A stretch of 64,000 bases of DNA, from contig CAVZYJ010000023.1 in the NCBI GenBank assembly GCA_963779485.1, positions 248,001 through 312,000 on the forward strand, written 5' to 3'. The DNA comes from CAVVJA01 sp963779485. GTDB taxonomy: Bacteria > Actinomycetota > Actinomycetes > Mycobacteriales > Jatrophihabitantaceae. The notes under the pieces were generated by a model that searched no databases, was not told where the DNA came from, and saw only the letters and a program-made list of their open reading frames with translations. How positions within the stretch are numbered: the stretch's first letter is position 1; every line of letters starts with the position of its first letter. The position numbers and the translations under genes were made by a program. This document shows, piece by piece, positions 53,608 through 62,229 of the stretch.

Positions 53608-55169
53608 TGACCACGTCGGCATACACACTGTCGCAGCTCGACGACGCAGCCCGCTACGGACGGTTCGACGAGCTACAACGCCGAATGCCCGAGGTCTGGG
53701 ACATCATGCGCCTCAACCACGAGGACGAAAGCGTGGTCGTGATCCCTTCTGTCACGCTCGATCGTGCCGTTGCGTCGTCGGGCAGCGTGAATCAGGCCTA
53801 CGAAGAGCGATTCCTGTTTCTATTGCTGCTCTTGCGACAGCCGCGGTTAAGAATGATCTATCTAACCTCCATGCCGATCGCCTCGGAGATCGTGGAGTAC
53901 TACCTTGCCTTGTTGCCCGGAGTGATCCCCAGCCACGCCCGCGCCCGCCTTACCCTCGTGTCCGTCGGAGACTCTTCTGGACGATCCCTGAGTGAGAAGT
54001 TGCTCGCTCGACCCCGCATGCTCTCCCACATCGGAAAGCTGATTCCCAACCGTCGCCACAGTCATCTGATTCCGTACAACACCACCGATCTAGAACGGGA
54101 CATAGCGATCTCGCTGGGCATTCCGATGTACGGACCCGATCCGCGGCTGGGCCATCTCGGCACCAAGAGCGGATGCCGCCGGCTGTTCGCGGACGTCGGC
54201 ATCCCCTACCCGCTCGGCGTGGAGGATGTGCACGGCGTCGACGAGCTGACCGACGCAATTATTGACATGCGTAAGCAGCGGCCCCTCTTGAGCGAGGTCA
54301 TCGTCAAGCTGGACGAGGGCGTGTCCGGCCAAGGAAATGCGCTTGTCAAACTAGCGGGCCTACCGAACCCGGGCGACCGGCAGGAGCGCGCCGCTGTGAC
54401 CGAACGGATCGGGCACATGCAGCTCGAAGCCGAAACCACACCGCTCGAGGTGTATCTCAGCAAGCTGGCCGACGGCGGCATCGTCGAGGAGCGCTTGACT
54501 GGTGACGAGATCCTCAGCCCGAGCGTTCAGCTTCGAATCACTCCGAGCGGCCAGGTCGAGTTGCTCTCGACCCATGACCAACTGCTGGGTGGCGCTAGCG
54601 GCCAGAGCTTCCTTGGCTGCGTATTTCCGGCCGATGTTGGCTATGCCCGAACAATTGGCCAACATGCTTCCACGGTTGCCGATCGCCTCGTCAGCTACGG
54701 CGTGATCGGTCGGTTCGCCATCGACTTCGTGGTCGTTCGAGCACCCGACGGAGAATGGTCCGCATCTGCGATCGAGCTGAACCTACGCAGGGGCGGCACC
54801 ACGCATCCGTTCCTAACGCTGCAGTTCTTGACGGATGGTCGCTACGACCCGGATACTGCCCTTTTTCTCACCGCCGCCGGCGATGAGAAACACCTTGTGG
54901 CCACGGACCATTTCGAATCCGACCGGTTACGGTCGTTGACGATATCCGATCTGTTCGACGTAGTGGCACGGAGAGGTTTGCATTTTCACCAGGCGCGGCA
55001 GACCGGGATCGTGTTCCACATGATCAGCTGCCTCACGGAACACGGTCGAGTCGGGCTGACGGCGGTCGGCAATTCTCGGCAACAGGCGCAGGACTTGTAC
55101 GAGGACGCACAACGTCTGTTGCTGGACGAGGCCTCCGACGCCTTAGTGGAAGCAACACTGAGTGACTGA
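53607..55169 (+). CDS. PGM1-like ATP-grasp peptide ligase
   Basis: A 520-residue protein with a pre-ATP-grasp region (about 1-150, including MPIASEIVEYYLALLPGVIPSHARARL) followed by an ATP-grasp domain (DPRLGHLGTKSGCRRLFADVGIPYPLG, VIVKLDEGVSGQGNALV, EERLTGDEI, and the Mg-binding IELNLRRGGTTHPFLTLQ). A C-terminal domain resembles that of peptide ligase PGM1, which joins a carboxyl-activated substrate to a peptide in pheganomycin synthesis. The start overlaps the cyclase stop (TAATG). No obvious precursor peptide gene is nearby, so the substrate is unknown. Confidence 0.83.
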   Translation: MTTSAYTLSQLDDAARYGRFDELQRRMPEVWDIMRLNHEDESVVVIPSVTLDRAVASSGSVNQAYEERFLFLLLLLRQPRLRMIYLTSMPIASEIVEYYLALLPGVIPSHARARLTLVSVGDSSGRSLSEKLLARPRMLSHIGKLIPNRRHSHLIPYNTTDLERDIAISLGIPMYGPDPRLGHLGTKSGCRRLFADVGIPYPLGVEDVHGVDELTDAIIDMRKQRPLLSEVIVKLDEGVSGQGNALVKLAGLPNPGDRQERAAVTERIGHMQLEAETTPLEVYLSKLADGGIVEERLTGDEILSPSVQLRITPSGQVELLSTHDQLLGGASGQSFLGCVFPADVGYARTIGQHASTVADRLVSYGVIGRFAIDFVVVRAPDGEWSASAIELNLRRGGTTHPFLTLQFLTDGRYDPDTALFLTAAGDEKHLVATDHFESDRLRSLTISDLFDVVARRGLHFHQARQTGIVFHMISCLTEHGRVGLTAVGNSRQQAQDLYEDAQRLLLDEASDALVEATLSD

Positions 55170-55860
55170 CGTCGCCGAACCGGATCCAGTGTGGTACTTC
55201 GCGTACGGATCGAATCTCAACCGCGCCCGATTCGGCTGTTACCTCCAAGGCGGACGACCCGACGGCGCACACCGAATTTACGCCGGTTGTCGCAACAAGG
55301 CCAACCCGCAGGCCGCTACGGCCCACCAAGTCCATGGGGCGGTTTACTTCGCGGGCACGTCTACGACGTGGCACGGTGGCACCGCGTGCTACGACCCTGA
55401 GGCCGAAGGCGACGTGTTCGGTCGCGCGTATCTGCTGACCCGATCACAGGTGAGCGACGTCCTGGCCCAGGAGATGTGTCGCCCGCCTGGTGCCGATCAT
55501 GACTTCACCGCGATACGCCAGAACCGCAGGGTCACGGTCGGCCCCGGGCGCTACGAGACCGTCACCTATCTCGGCGACATCGACGGCGCTCCGCTGGTCG
55601 CCTTGGCGCCCCCCGCTGGCAGCAACCACAAGCTCAACGCCCCCACGCAGAGTTACCTGGCGACCATGGCTGCCGGCTTGTATGAGACTTACCGCTGGCC
55701 CGCAAGCCGTATCGCGGCCTACCTGTGCTCGCTGCGAGGCGTCACGCCGACCTGGGACAGCGCGCGGATCGAGGCGTGGTGTCGAGAACTGCTGCCGGTT
55801 CGGGCCCTGGGTGGCGGCCGCGCGACGCAACGGGCCGTCGAAGATCATCCGCAAGGTTGA
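55162..55860 (+). CDS. gamma-glutamylcyclotransferase-like protein
   Basis: A 232-residue protein. VWYFAYGSNLNRARFG is the GGCT-like phosphate-loop signature (YGSNL), and AGCRNKANPQAATAHQVHGAVYFA, GRAYLLTRSQV and YETVTYLGDIDG fit the fold. The family releases 5-oxoproline from gamma-glutamyl amines or peptides, or acts in related amide removal. It overlaps the ligase gene by eight bases, which suggests linked synthesis and turnover of an amide. The last 30 residues are low-complexity. Confidence 0.8.
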   Translation: MTDVAEPDPVWYFAYGSNLNRARFGCYLQGGRPDGAHRIYAGCRNKANPQAATAHQVHGAVYFAGTSTTWHGGTACYDPEAEGDVFGRAYLLTRSQVSDVLAQEMCRPPGADHDFTAIRQNRRVTVGPGRYETVTYLGDIDGAPLVALAPPAGSNHKLNAPTQSYLATMAAGLYETYRWPASRIAAYLCSLRGVTPTWDSARIEAWCRELLPVRALGGGRATQRAVEDHPQG

Positions 55861-55919
55861 GCGGGCGAGCGTCGACCGAGGAGAGCGACGGGCTCGGCGT
55901 AGGCCGGGTCGGACTTGAT

Positions 55920-56960
55920 CTAAGTGGGCACTCGCAGGCGCCCGGCCAGCCGGGAGGAGCTGCGCACGATCAGCTCCGGGACGAATTGGATCTGCTGGTG
56001 GACGTGCTCGCCGTTGGAGTTGGCCTCCTCGATCAGCAGCTCGGCCGCGGTACTGCCGAGCAGGGCTCGGGGCTGACGGACGGACGTCAGCGGGATGGCC
56101 GCCGCCGCGGCGAACTCGATGTCGTCATAGCCCACGATCGCGATCTCATCCGGGACGGCAACGCCTTGCTGGGTCATCTCTTGCAGGAAGCCCAGCGCGA
56201 GTAGGTCATTGGCGCAGAACACCCCGGTCGGTCGCCGCCGGGCGGGGAGCCCGAGCAGCCGGGCGCCGGCCCGACGACCCTCGGCCACGCCCAGGTTCGT
56301 GGTATCCAGCGCCGTCAGCGCATCCGGGTCGAGGCCAGCACTATCGATGGCCCGAAGCGCGCCCAGGTGACGATCCGCGACCTGCGGGATGATCGCGGGG
56401 CCGCCGACGACGGCGATACGCCGGTGACCCTGATCGAGCAGATGGGCGACCGCGAGATTGCCTCCCTCGATGTCGTCGACGCCGACCGAGCACCAGTCGC
56501 CTCCGGGACTGGGCGGTCGGTCGACGAAGACGACCGGGATACCGCGATCGGGAAGCAGCCGCAGCCGCTCGTTTGCAAAGTCCACCGCCGTGATCAACAC
56601 CCCGCGGATCCGCTGCTCGAGCACGAGCGATAGGTAGTCGTCCTCTCGCTGGGCATCTTGGTCGCTATTGCACAGAAAGACGGCCAGCCGGTTCGCCTTG
56701 GCGACCTCCTCGATGCCTCGGGTCAGGTCGGTGAAGAACGGGTTGCTCTGATCGAGCATGATGTAGGCGATCAACCGGCTATGACCGCCCCGCAGATGGC
56801 GCGCTGACTCATTACGCACGAACCCCAACTCGGCGATCGCCCGCTCCACCCGCTCCCGGGTGGACGACTTCACCATCTCCGGCCGGTTCAGCACGTTTGA
56901 CACCGTGCCCAGGGAAACGCCGGCGCGTTGGGCCACGTCCTTGACGCTCACCGTCGACAC
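55920..56960 (-). CDS. LacI family regulator
   Basis: A 346-residue repressor. VSVKDVAQRAGVSLGTVSNVLNRPEMV is the helix-turn-helix and hinge entry, LIAYIMLDQSNPFFTDLTRGIEEVAKANRL opens the periplasmic-binding-like domain, and IAIVGYDDIEFAAAAAIPLTSVRQP is the conserved core. GTG 56960, with GGAGG six bases before it, is preferred over earlier in-frame starts. It likely controls the ABC importer and GH3 gene downstream, with operator-like sites in the gap. Confidence 0.93.
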   Translation of the reverse strand: MSTVSVKDVAQRAGVSLGTVSNVLNRPEMVKSSTRERVERAIAELGFVRNESARHLRGGHSRLIAYIMLDQSNPFFTDLTRGIEEVAKANRLAVFLCNSDQDAQREDDYLSLVLEQRIRGVLITAVDFANERLRLLPDRGIPVVFVDRPPSPGGDWCSVGVDDIEGGNLAVAHLLDQGHRRIAVVGGPAIIPQVADRHLGALRAIDSAGLDPDALTALDTTNLGVAEGRRAGARLLGLPARRRPTGVFCANDLLALGFLQEMTQQGVAVPDEIAIVGYDDIEFAAAAAIPLTSVRQPRALLGSTAAELLIEEANSNGEHVHQQIQFVPELIVRSSSRLAGRLRVPT

Positions 56961-57115
56961 GCCCGCCTCCGATTCCTGAGCGCGGCCAACCAGGCTTGAA
57001 ACGATATCAAGCATCCCGATCGACCGCCGAGGCAACAGCTTATAACGATCCAGGCGAGCGCTCGGCGAGAATCGACCGAAATCCTCGCCGACGGGAACCT
57101 GATGGGGCAAGGGAT

Positions 57116-57128
57116 TGAAACGTTTGCA
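57116..57128. promoter_or_regulatory. LacI-type operator near the regulator gene
   Basis: TGAAACGTTTGCA is close to the LacI-family consensus TGAAACGTTTCA, with the central CG typical of hinge-helix binding. It lies about 155 bases upstream of the LacI start and suits autoregulation. Confidence 0.5.
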
Positions 57129-57648
57129 GCGGTGTCTGAGGTGGGAGGCACGCATCGAACTGGGTCAAATTGACTCCGGGGTCCACCACGGATCCGACGA
57201 TCTCGGCGACGGCGATCGTCGCGCCGGCCGCGGTGCCTCGGCGCAGCCGTCGCACCTCTCGACGCCGTGGCGTCCAGCTGGGCCGGGCCAGGGACCTGGT
57301 CGCCTCGAAGCGCGGTGCCTCGAGTCAAAGCGCGGTATCGGGGCCGTCGGATACCTGAGAATCCGGGCTGACGTACGAATCGTCGCTGAATCGTTATCTA
57401 GTTGTGCGCTTGGGTCTCTAGCGTCTCGCAACGAGCTGACCCACACGCGATCGGTGGTGAGGACAGTGCAGGACTGCGTCCGCAGCAGCCGCCAAAACAC
57501 GGTGCGCCCGCTGCGCGGCGCCAATTGGCAAGCAGCGGTGCCTCGGATCGATCTGAAACGTACTAATCGAGTGTCGAGATCGGCCGTACGGTGCTCACCC
57601 GGCGCCAACGGCGACCATTGACACACCCGGGACCGCTGTCTACAGTTT

Positions 57649-57662
57649 CTGAAACGGTTCAG
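57649..57662. promoter_or_regulatory. LacI-type operator of the ABC operon
   Basis: CTGAA-ACGG-TTCAG is an inverted repeat with a central CG, 43 bases upstream of ATG 57706. It fits repression by the divergently encoded LacI protein. Confidence 0.6.
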
Positions 57663-57705
57663 CGCACCTCACCGGGAGGTGTGCCGGCAGAAGGGAAGCG
57701 GACGG

Positions 57706-59271
57706 ATGCTTGGACGGAAAACGCTGGCCGTCGGGGCGGCAGCCGCCGCGCTGGCACTCACGCTGGCAGCATGCGGTGGCAGCAGTTCCAGCAGTAGCGG
57801 GGGTGGTAGCGGCGCCGCCAAGGGAGGCGGTACTGGCACGTTGACGCTGGGCGCCGTCTTGGTGCCGCCGACGCTGGCCGCCAGCGGTGCCGGCTGGGCG
57901 AATGAGTCGCCGTTCCACCAGGCGGTCTACGACACCCTGCTGCACGCGACGCCGGACGCCAAGCCCCTCCCCTGGCTGGCGACCAGTTGGTCGTACAACA
58001 CCGACAAGACCGTGCTGACCATGAAGTTGCGCACCGACGTGAAGTTCACCGACGGCACGCCGTTCACTGCCGACGTCGCCGCCCAGAACATCATGCGATT
58101 CGCCAACGGCACGCCAACCGCGTCGCCGAACAAGTCCTACCTGGCGAGTGTCAAGGACGCCAAGGCGGTGGATCCCGCCACCCTGCAGATCACGCTCAAG
58201 GCCCCTGACCCCGCCATGCTCGAGTACCTGACGCAGAACCCGGGCCTGGAGGAAAGCCCGAAGGCCTTCACTGCGTCTGACGCCAAGACCCACCCGGTTG
58301 GCTCCGGCCCGTACATGATGGACACCAGCAAGACGGTGATCGGGTCGAAGTACGTCTACACCAAGAACCCGAACTACTGGGCCAAGGATCAGCAGCACTA
58401 CGCCAACGTCACGATCAACATCTACCAGACCATCTCCACTCAGGTGAACGCGATCCGGGGCGGCCAGGTCAGCGGCCTCCCGTTGATCGACAACAGCGCC
58501 AACGCCCAGATCAAGGCCACCGGCTACACCCTGGTCCCGCACGAGCTGGACTGGACCGGGATCATGCTGTTGGACCGCAACGGCACGATGAACAAGGCCC
58601 TCGGCAACGTCAAGGTGCGGCAGGCGATCAACTACGCGATCGACCGGGACGCCATGCTCAAGGCGTACGGCAAGGGTTACGGCACGGTTACCGGCCAGAT
58701 CTTCCCGAAGACTCAGGCGGCGTATGACCCGGCGCTGGACACCATGTATCCGTACGACGTGAACAAGGCCAAGCAACTGCTGTCGGACGCTGGCTACAGC
58801 AGTGGCGTGTCGATCACCATGCCGCAGGTGAATGCAGGCGGTACCACCCAATACGACCTGATCAAGCAGTACCTGGGTGCGGTCGGCATCACCGTGAACT
58901 ACCAGCAGGAGACGATAAACAACTTCATCGCTGACCTGCTGGCGCCGAAGTGGGCAGCGTCCTGGTTCATCCTCCAGGAGGATCCAACCGCCTGGCAGCT
59001 GGCCAACTTCTCGATCGCGCCGACTGCGACCTGGAACCCGTTCAAGGTCAGCGACCCGACGATCAACTCGCTAATGAAGACGATCCAGACCGGTTCGGAG
59101 GCTGACGCGGATGCGGCCGCGAAGAAGCTGAACCAGTTCGTCGTCCAGCAGGCCTGGTTCGACCCGTGGTACCGCAACCAGGGGAACTACGCGGCTGACA
59201 AGAAGACGAATGTAATTCAGCAGAGCGACAACGCGTACCCGTACCTGTACAACATCACGCCGAAGGGCTGA
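57706..59271 (+). CDS. ABC substrate-binding lipoprotein (family 5)
   Basis: A 521-residue extracytoplasmic binding protein of the oligopeptide/nickel class. The signal peptide ends at the lipobox LAAC (Cys23), followed by a Ser/Gly linker. LKLRTDVKFTDGTPFTADV-type sequence and VRQAINYAIDRDAMLKAYGKGYG are SBP_bac_5 hallmarks. ATG 57706 is chosen because the signal peptide starts there. Family 5 proteins also import beta-glucosides in some bacteria, which fits the GH3 gene at the operon end. Confidence 0.93.
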   Translation: MLGRKTLAVGAAAAALALTLAACGGSSSSSSGGGSGAAKGGGTGTLTLGAVLVPPTLAASGAGWANESPFHQAVYDTLLHATPDAKPLPWLATSWSYNTDKTVLTMKLRTDVKFTDGTPFTADVAAQNIMRFANGTPTASPNKSYLASVKDAKAVDPATLQITLKAPDPAMLEYLTQNPGLEESPKAFTASDAKTHPVGSGPYMMDTSKTVIGSKYVYTKNPNYWAKDQQHYANVTINIYQTISTQVNAIRGGQVSGLPLIDNSANAQIKATGYTLVPHELDWTGIMLLDRNGTMNKALGNVKVRQAINYAIDRDAMLKAYGKGYGTVTGQIFPKTQAAYDPALDTMYPYDVNKAKQLLSDAGYSSGVSITMPQVNAGGTTQYDLIKQYLGAVGITVNYQQETINNFIADLLAPKWAASWFILQEDPTAWQLANFSIAPTATWNPFKVSDPTINSLMKTIQTGSEADADAAAKKLNQFVVQQAWFDPWYRNQGNYAADKKTNVIQQSDNAYPYLYNITPKG

Positions 59272-59284
59272 CTCGGGATCCGTG

Positions 59285-59317
59285 GGTGGGCCGCCGTTGA
59301 CGGGGCGGCGGCCCACC
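59285..59317 (+). terminator. intercistronic hairpin after the binding-protein gene
   Basis: GGTGGGCCGCCG and its exact inverse enclose a 9-base loop, giving a 12-bp GC stem 14 bases after the binding-protein stop and 35 bases before the permease ATG. A hairpin here commonly stabilises the binding-protein mRNA or partially terminates, giving excess binding protein over membrane subunits. Confidence 0.6.
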
Positions 59318-59351
59318 GCGGTTCCCACCGTTCGGTCGGGAAGGGATCGAC

Positions 59352-60296
59352 ATGCTCAAGTTCATATTGCGCCGCCTTGTCGCCGGCGTCGTGCTGATCG
59401 TGGTCCTGTCCACGATCGCGTTCTTCCTGCTCTATCTCAGCGGCGGCGATATCGCCCGCCGGATCCTGGGTCAGGACGCCACGCCGGACACGGTGGCCCA
59501 GAAGGCGCACGAGCTGGGGTTGGATCGGCCCCTGCTGTCCCAGTTCGGCGATTGGGTGTCGCACGCGGTGCGGGGTGATCTGGGCACGTCCTGGTTCACC
59601 GGTGAGGACGTCGTCCATGCGATAACCAGCCGGCTCAGTGTCACGCTCTCTTTGGTTATCAGCGCTGTGGTGCTGACCGCGATCGTGGCGGTCGTGCTGG
59701 GCGTGCTGGCCGCCACCCGCGGCGGTTGGGTGGACCGGACGGTGCAGGTGGTGACGGTCCTCGGTTTTGCGATTCCCGGCTTCCTGGTCGCGATCGGTCT
59801 GGTCACTCTTTTTGCCATCAACCTCGGCTGGTTCAAACCGACCGGCTACACCAAGTTCACCGACTCCCCGAGCGGCTGGCTGTCGACGGTGACCCTGCCG
59901 GTAATCGCACTCGCCCTGGGCAGTATCGCCGGCGTCGCCGCGCAGATCCGCGGCTCGATCATCGATGCCGCCCGGCAGGATTATGTGCGGACGCTGCGGA
60001 GTCGCGGGTTGTCGGAGACCCGGGTGATCTACAAGCATGTGCTGCGCAATGCGGCCGGTCCGGCATTGTCGGTGCTGGCCTTGCAGTTCGTGGGGCTGCT
60101 GGGCGGCGCGGTAATCGTCGAGCAGATCTTCGCGATTCCCGGCCTCGGGCAGGTCGCGGTCACCGCGACCGGCCAAGGTGACATCCCGCTGGTCATGGCC
60201 CTGGTGGTGGTCACCGCCATCATCGTCGTCATCGTCAACCTCATCGTCGACCTGTTGCAGGGTTGGCTGAACCCGAAGGTGCGTGTCGGATCATGA
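59352..60296 (+). CDS. ABC transporter permease (DppB/OppB type)
   Basis: A 314-residue inner-membrane subunit with six predicted helices. The N-terminal helix FILRRLVAGVVLIVVLSTIAFFLLYLSGGDIARRIL and ELGLDRPLLSQFGDWV are OppB features. The coupling-helix loop AAQIRGSIIDAARQDYVRTLRSRGLSE contacts the ATPase. GGAVIVEQIFAIPGLGQ is conserved. It follows the hairpin and precedes the fused permease-ATPase. Confidence 0.94.
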   Translation: MLKFILRRLVAGVVLIVVLSTIAFFLLYLSGGDIARRILGQDATPDTVAQKAHELGLDRPLLSQFGDWVSHAVRGDLGTSWFTGEDVVHAITSRLSVTLSLVISAVVLTAIVAVVLGVLAATRGGWVDRTVQVVTVLGFAIPGFLVAIGLVTLFAINLGWFKPTGYTKFTDSPSGWLSTVTLPVIALALGSIAGVAAQIRGSIIDAARQDYVRTLRSRGLSETRVIYKHVLRNAAGPALSVLALQFVGLLGGAVIVEQIFAIPGLGQVAVTATGQGDIPLVMALVVVTAIIVVIVNLIVDLLQGWLNPKVRVGS

Positions 60297-60396
60297 CGAG
60301 ATCTCCCGTCGCCGCCCTCCGCTCCGCTGCTCAGTCCGCTCCTCGCTCCTGCGTCGCTGCGGTGCTCCCTACGATGCTCGCGAAGGACGGCTCCTC
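60297..60396. other. spacer with C/T-G-rich degenerate repeats
   Basis: A 100-base spacer between permease genes made of near-repeats such as GCTCCGCTGCT, CGCTCCTCGCTCCTGCG and TCGCTGCGGTGCTCC. Longer than other gaps in the operon, it could be an inserted repeat. The ribosome binding site for the next gene (AAGGACGG) lies at its end. Confidence 0.4.
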
Positions 60397-62229
60397 ATGA
60401 CTACCGCAGTCGCCCCTCCCCCCGACGTCGTCCCGGATACCCACACCCTGGAGGAGACGGCGCATGCCTCGCTGTTCCGCCGCCTGCTGCGGAACCCGAT
60501 GGGTGTCATCTCGCTCGCGTTCTTAGTTCTTATTGTGCTCGCGGCGATCCTGGCGCCGCTCCTGGCCCCGCACGACCCGAACACCGCCTCGGCCGCCGAC
60601 GTCCTCGCCCACCCAGGCGGGAAATTCCCGCTCGGGGCGGACGGGTCGGGTCGGGACATCCTGTCCCGGCTGCTGTACGCCGCCCGGATCAGTCTGGCCG
60701 GTGCAGCGCTCGCCGTCATTGTCGCGGCGGCTATCGGCATCACCGCCGGGTTGATCTCCGGCTATTACGGCAAGTGGTTCGCGGCCGTCTCCTCCTGGGT
60801 GGCTAGCGCGTTGATGGCGCTGCCCGCCATCGTCGTGCTGCTGGCGGCCCGGTCGGTACTCGGCCCGTCGGTGTGGACGTCCATGCTCATCTTCGGCATC
60901 CTGCTCTCCCCGGCGTTCTACCGGGTGGTGTACGGCGCGGTGACCGGCGTAAAGCACGAGCTGTACGTGGACGCTGCCCGCGTGTCGGGTCTCAGTGACG
61001 GGCGGATCATCGCCCGGCACATCCTGACCGTGGTCCGCGCCCCGGCGATCATCCTGGCTGCCACCGCCGCCGGTATCGCCATCGCAATCCAGGCCGGGCT
61101 GGACTTCCTCGGCCTCGGCGACACGAGCCATCCCACCTGGGGCGGCATGCTCAACGACGCGTTCACCAACATCTACACCGACCCGCTCGAGTTGCTCTGG
61201 CCCAGCCTGGCGATCGGACTGACGACTATCGCGCTCGCGCTGCTCGCTAACGCGCTGCGCGACGAGCTGGAGCGCACCGGCTCGCGCAAGACCCGGCGCA
61301 AGAGCAAAGCCGGCACCGTGACCATCCAGCGCGAGCCGGTGATCGTGCACGACGAGCTGGCCGACGCCGTCGGCGGTGAGGAGCTGCTGCAGGTGCGCGA
61401 ACTGGCCGTCGGCTACGACCAGCCCGACGGCTCGGTGAAGACCGTCGTGGAGGACGTGACACTCACCGTGCGCCGCGGTGAGGTGCACGGGCTGATCGGC
61501 GAATCCGGTTCGGGCAAGACCCAGACCGCGTTCTCCATCTTGGGCCTGCTTCCGGCCGGTGGGCGGATCGTCGCGGGGGACATCAACTTCGAGGGCGTCG
61601 ATCTGGCGAACATCTCGGGCAAGGAGATGACCGGGCTGCGGGGGAAGAAGATGGCCTACATCCCCCAGGAGCCGATGTCCAACCTCGACCCCACGTTCAC
61701 CATCGGCACCCAGCTCACCGAACCCTTGCGGGTCAACCTCGGCATCAGCAAGGACGAGGCCAAGGACCGGGCGCTGAAGCTGCTGGCTCGGGTCGGCATC
61801 CCCGACCCGGAGCGCACGTACCACGCGTATCCGCACCAAGTCTCCGGCGGCATGGCTCAGCGCGTCCTGATCGCCGGTGCGGTGTCGTGCGGGCCCGACC
61901 TGCTGATCGCCGACGAGCCGACCACCGCCCTGGACGTCACTGTGCAGGCCGAGGTGCTCGACCTGCTGCGCCGGCTGCAATCCGAATACAACATGGGCGT
62001 GCTGATCGTCACCCACAACTTCGGCGTCGTCGCCGACCTGTGCGACCGAGTGTCGGTCATGCGGGCCGGCCGGATCGTCGAGACCGGGGCCGCCCGGGCC
62101 GTCTTCGCTGACCCGCGCCACGAATACACCCAATCCCTGTTCGACGCCATCCTCGAAGACGCCGAGCCACGCGGCCCCCTGGTCACCGCCGGTGCTGCCG
62201 GCGCCGTCGGGGAAGGAGCCACCTCATGA
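60397..62229 (+). CDS. fused ABC permease (DppC type) and ATPase (DppD type)
   Basis: A 610-residue fusion. Residues 1-310 form a DppC-type permease (PLGADGSGRDILSRLLYAARISL, loop HELYVDAARVSGLSDGRIIARHIL, FLGLGDTSHPTWGGMLNDA). Residues from about 328 form an ATPase: GESGSGKTQTAF (Walker A), YIPQEPMSNLDPTF (Q-loop), VSGGMAQRVLIAGAV (signature), LLIADEPTTALD (Walker B), VTHNFGVVADL (His switch). These are normally separate genes. The ATPase pairs with the next protein. The stop overlaps the next start (ATGA). Confidence 0.94.
   Translation: MTTAVAPPPDVVPDTHTLEETAHASLFRRLLRNPMGVISLAFLVLIVLAAILAPLLAPHDPNTASAADVLAHPGGKFPLGADGSGRDILSRLLYAARISLAGAALAVIVAAAIGITAGLISGYYGKWFAAVSSWVASALMALPAIVVLLAARSVLGPSVWTSMLIFGILLSPAFYRVVYGAVTGVKHELYVDAARVSGLSDGRIIARHILTVVRAPAIILAATAAGIAIAIQAGLDFLGLGDTSHPTWGGMLNDAFTNIYTDPLELLWPSLAIGLTTIALALLANALRDELERTGSRKTRRKSKAGTVTIQREPVIVHDELADAVGGEELLQVRELAVGYDQPDGSVKTVVEDVTLTVRRGEVHGLIGESGSGKTQTAFSILGLLPAGGRIVAGDINFEGVDLANISGKEMTGLRGKKMAYIPQEPMSNLDPTFTIGTQLTEPLRVNLGISKDEAKDRALKLLARVGIPDPERTYHAYPHQVSGGMAQRVLIAGAVSCGPDLLIADEPTTALDVTVQAEVLDLLRRLQSEYNMGVLIVTHNFGVVADLCDRVSVMRAGRIVETGAARAVFADPRHEYTQSLFDAILEDAEPRGPLVTAGAAGAVGEGATS

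Larger units (their letters stand above)
56961..57705. other. divergent regulatory region, LacI gene/ABC operon
   Basis: A 745-base gap with no recognised gene. It holds two operator-like palindromes (57116-57128 and 57649-57662) and a half site TGAAACGT at 57554. The space is large for simple promoters, so a small RNA or a lost gene is possible, but nothing specific is visible. Confidence 0.5.
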
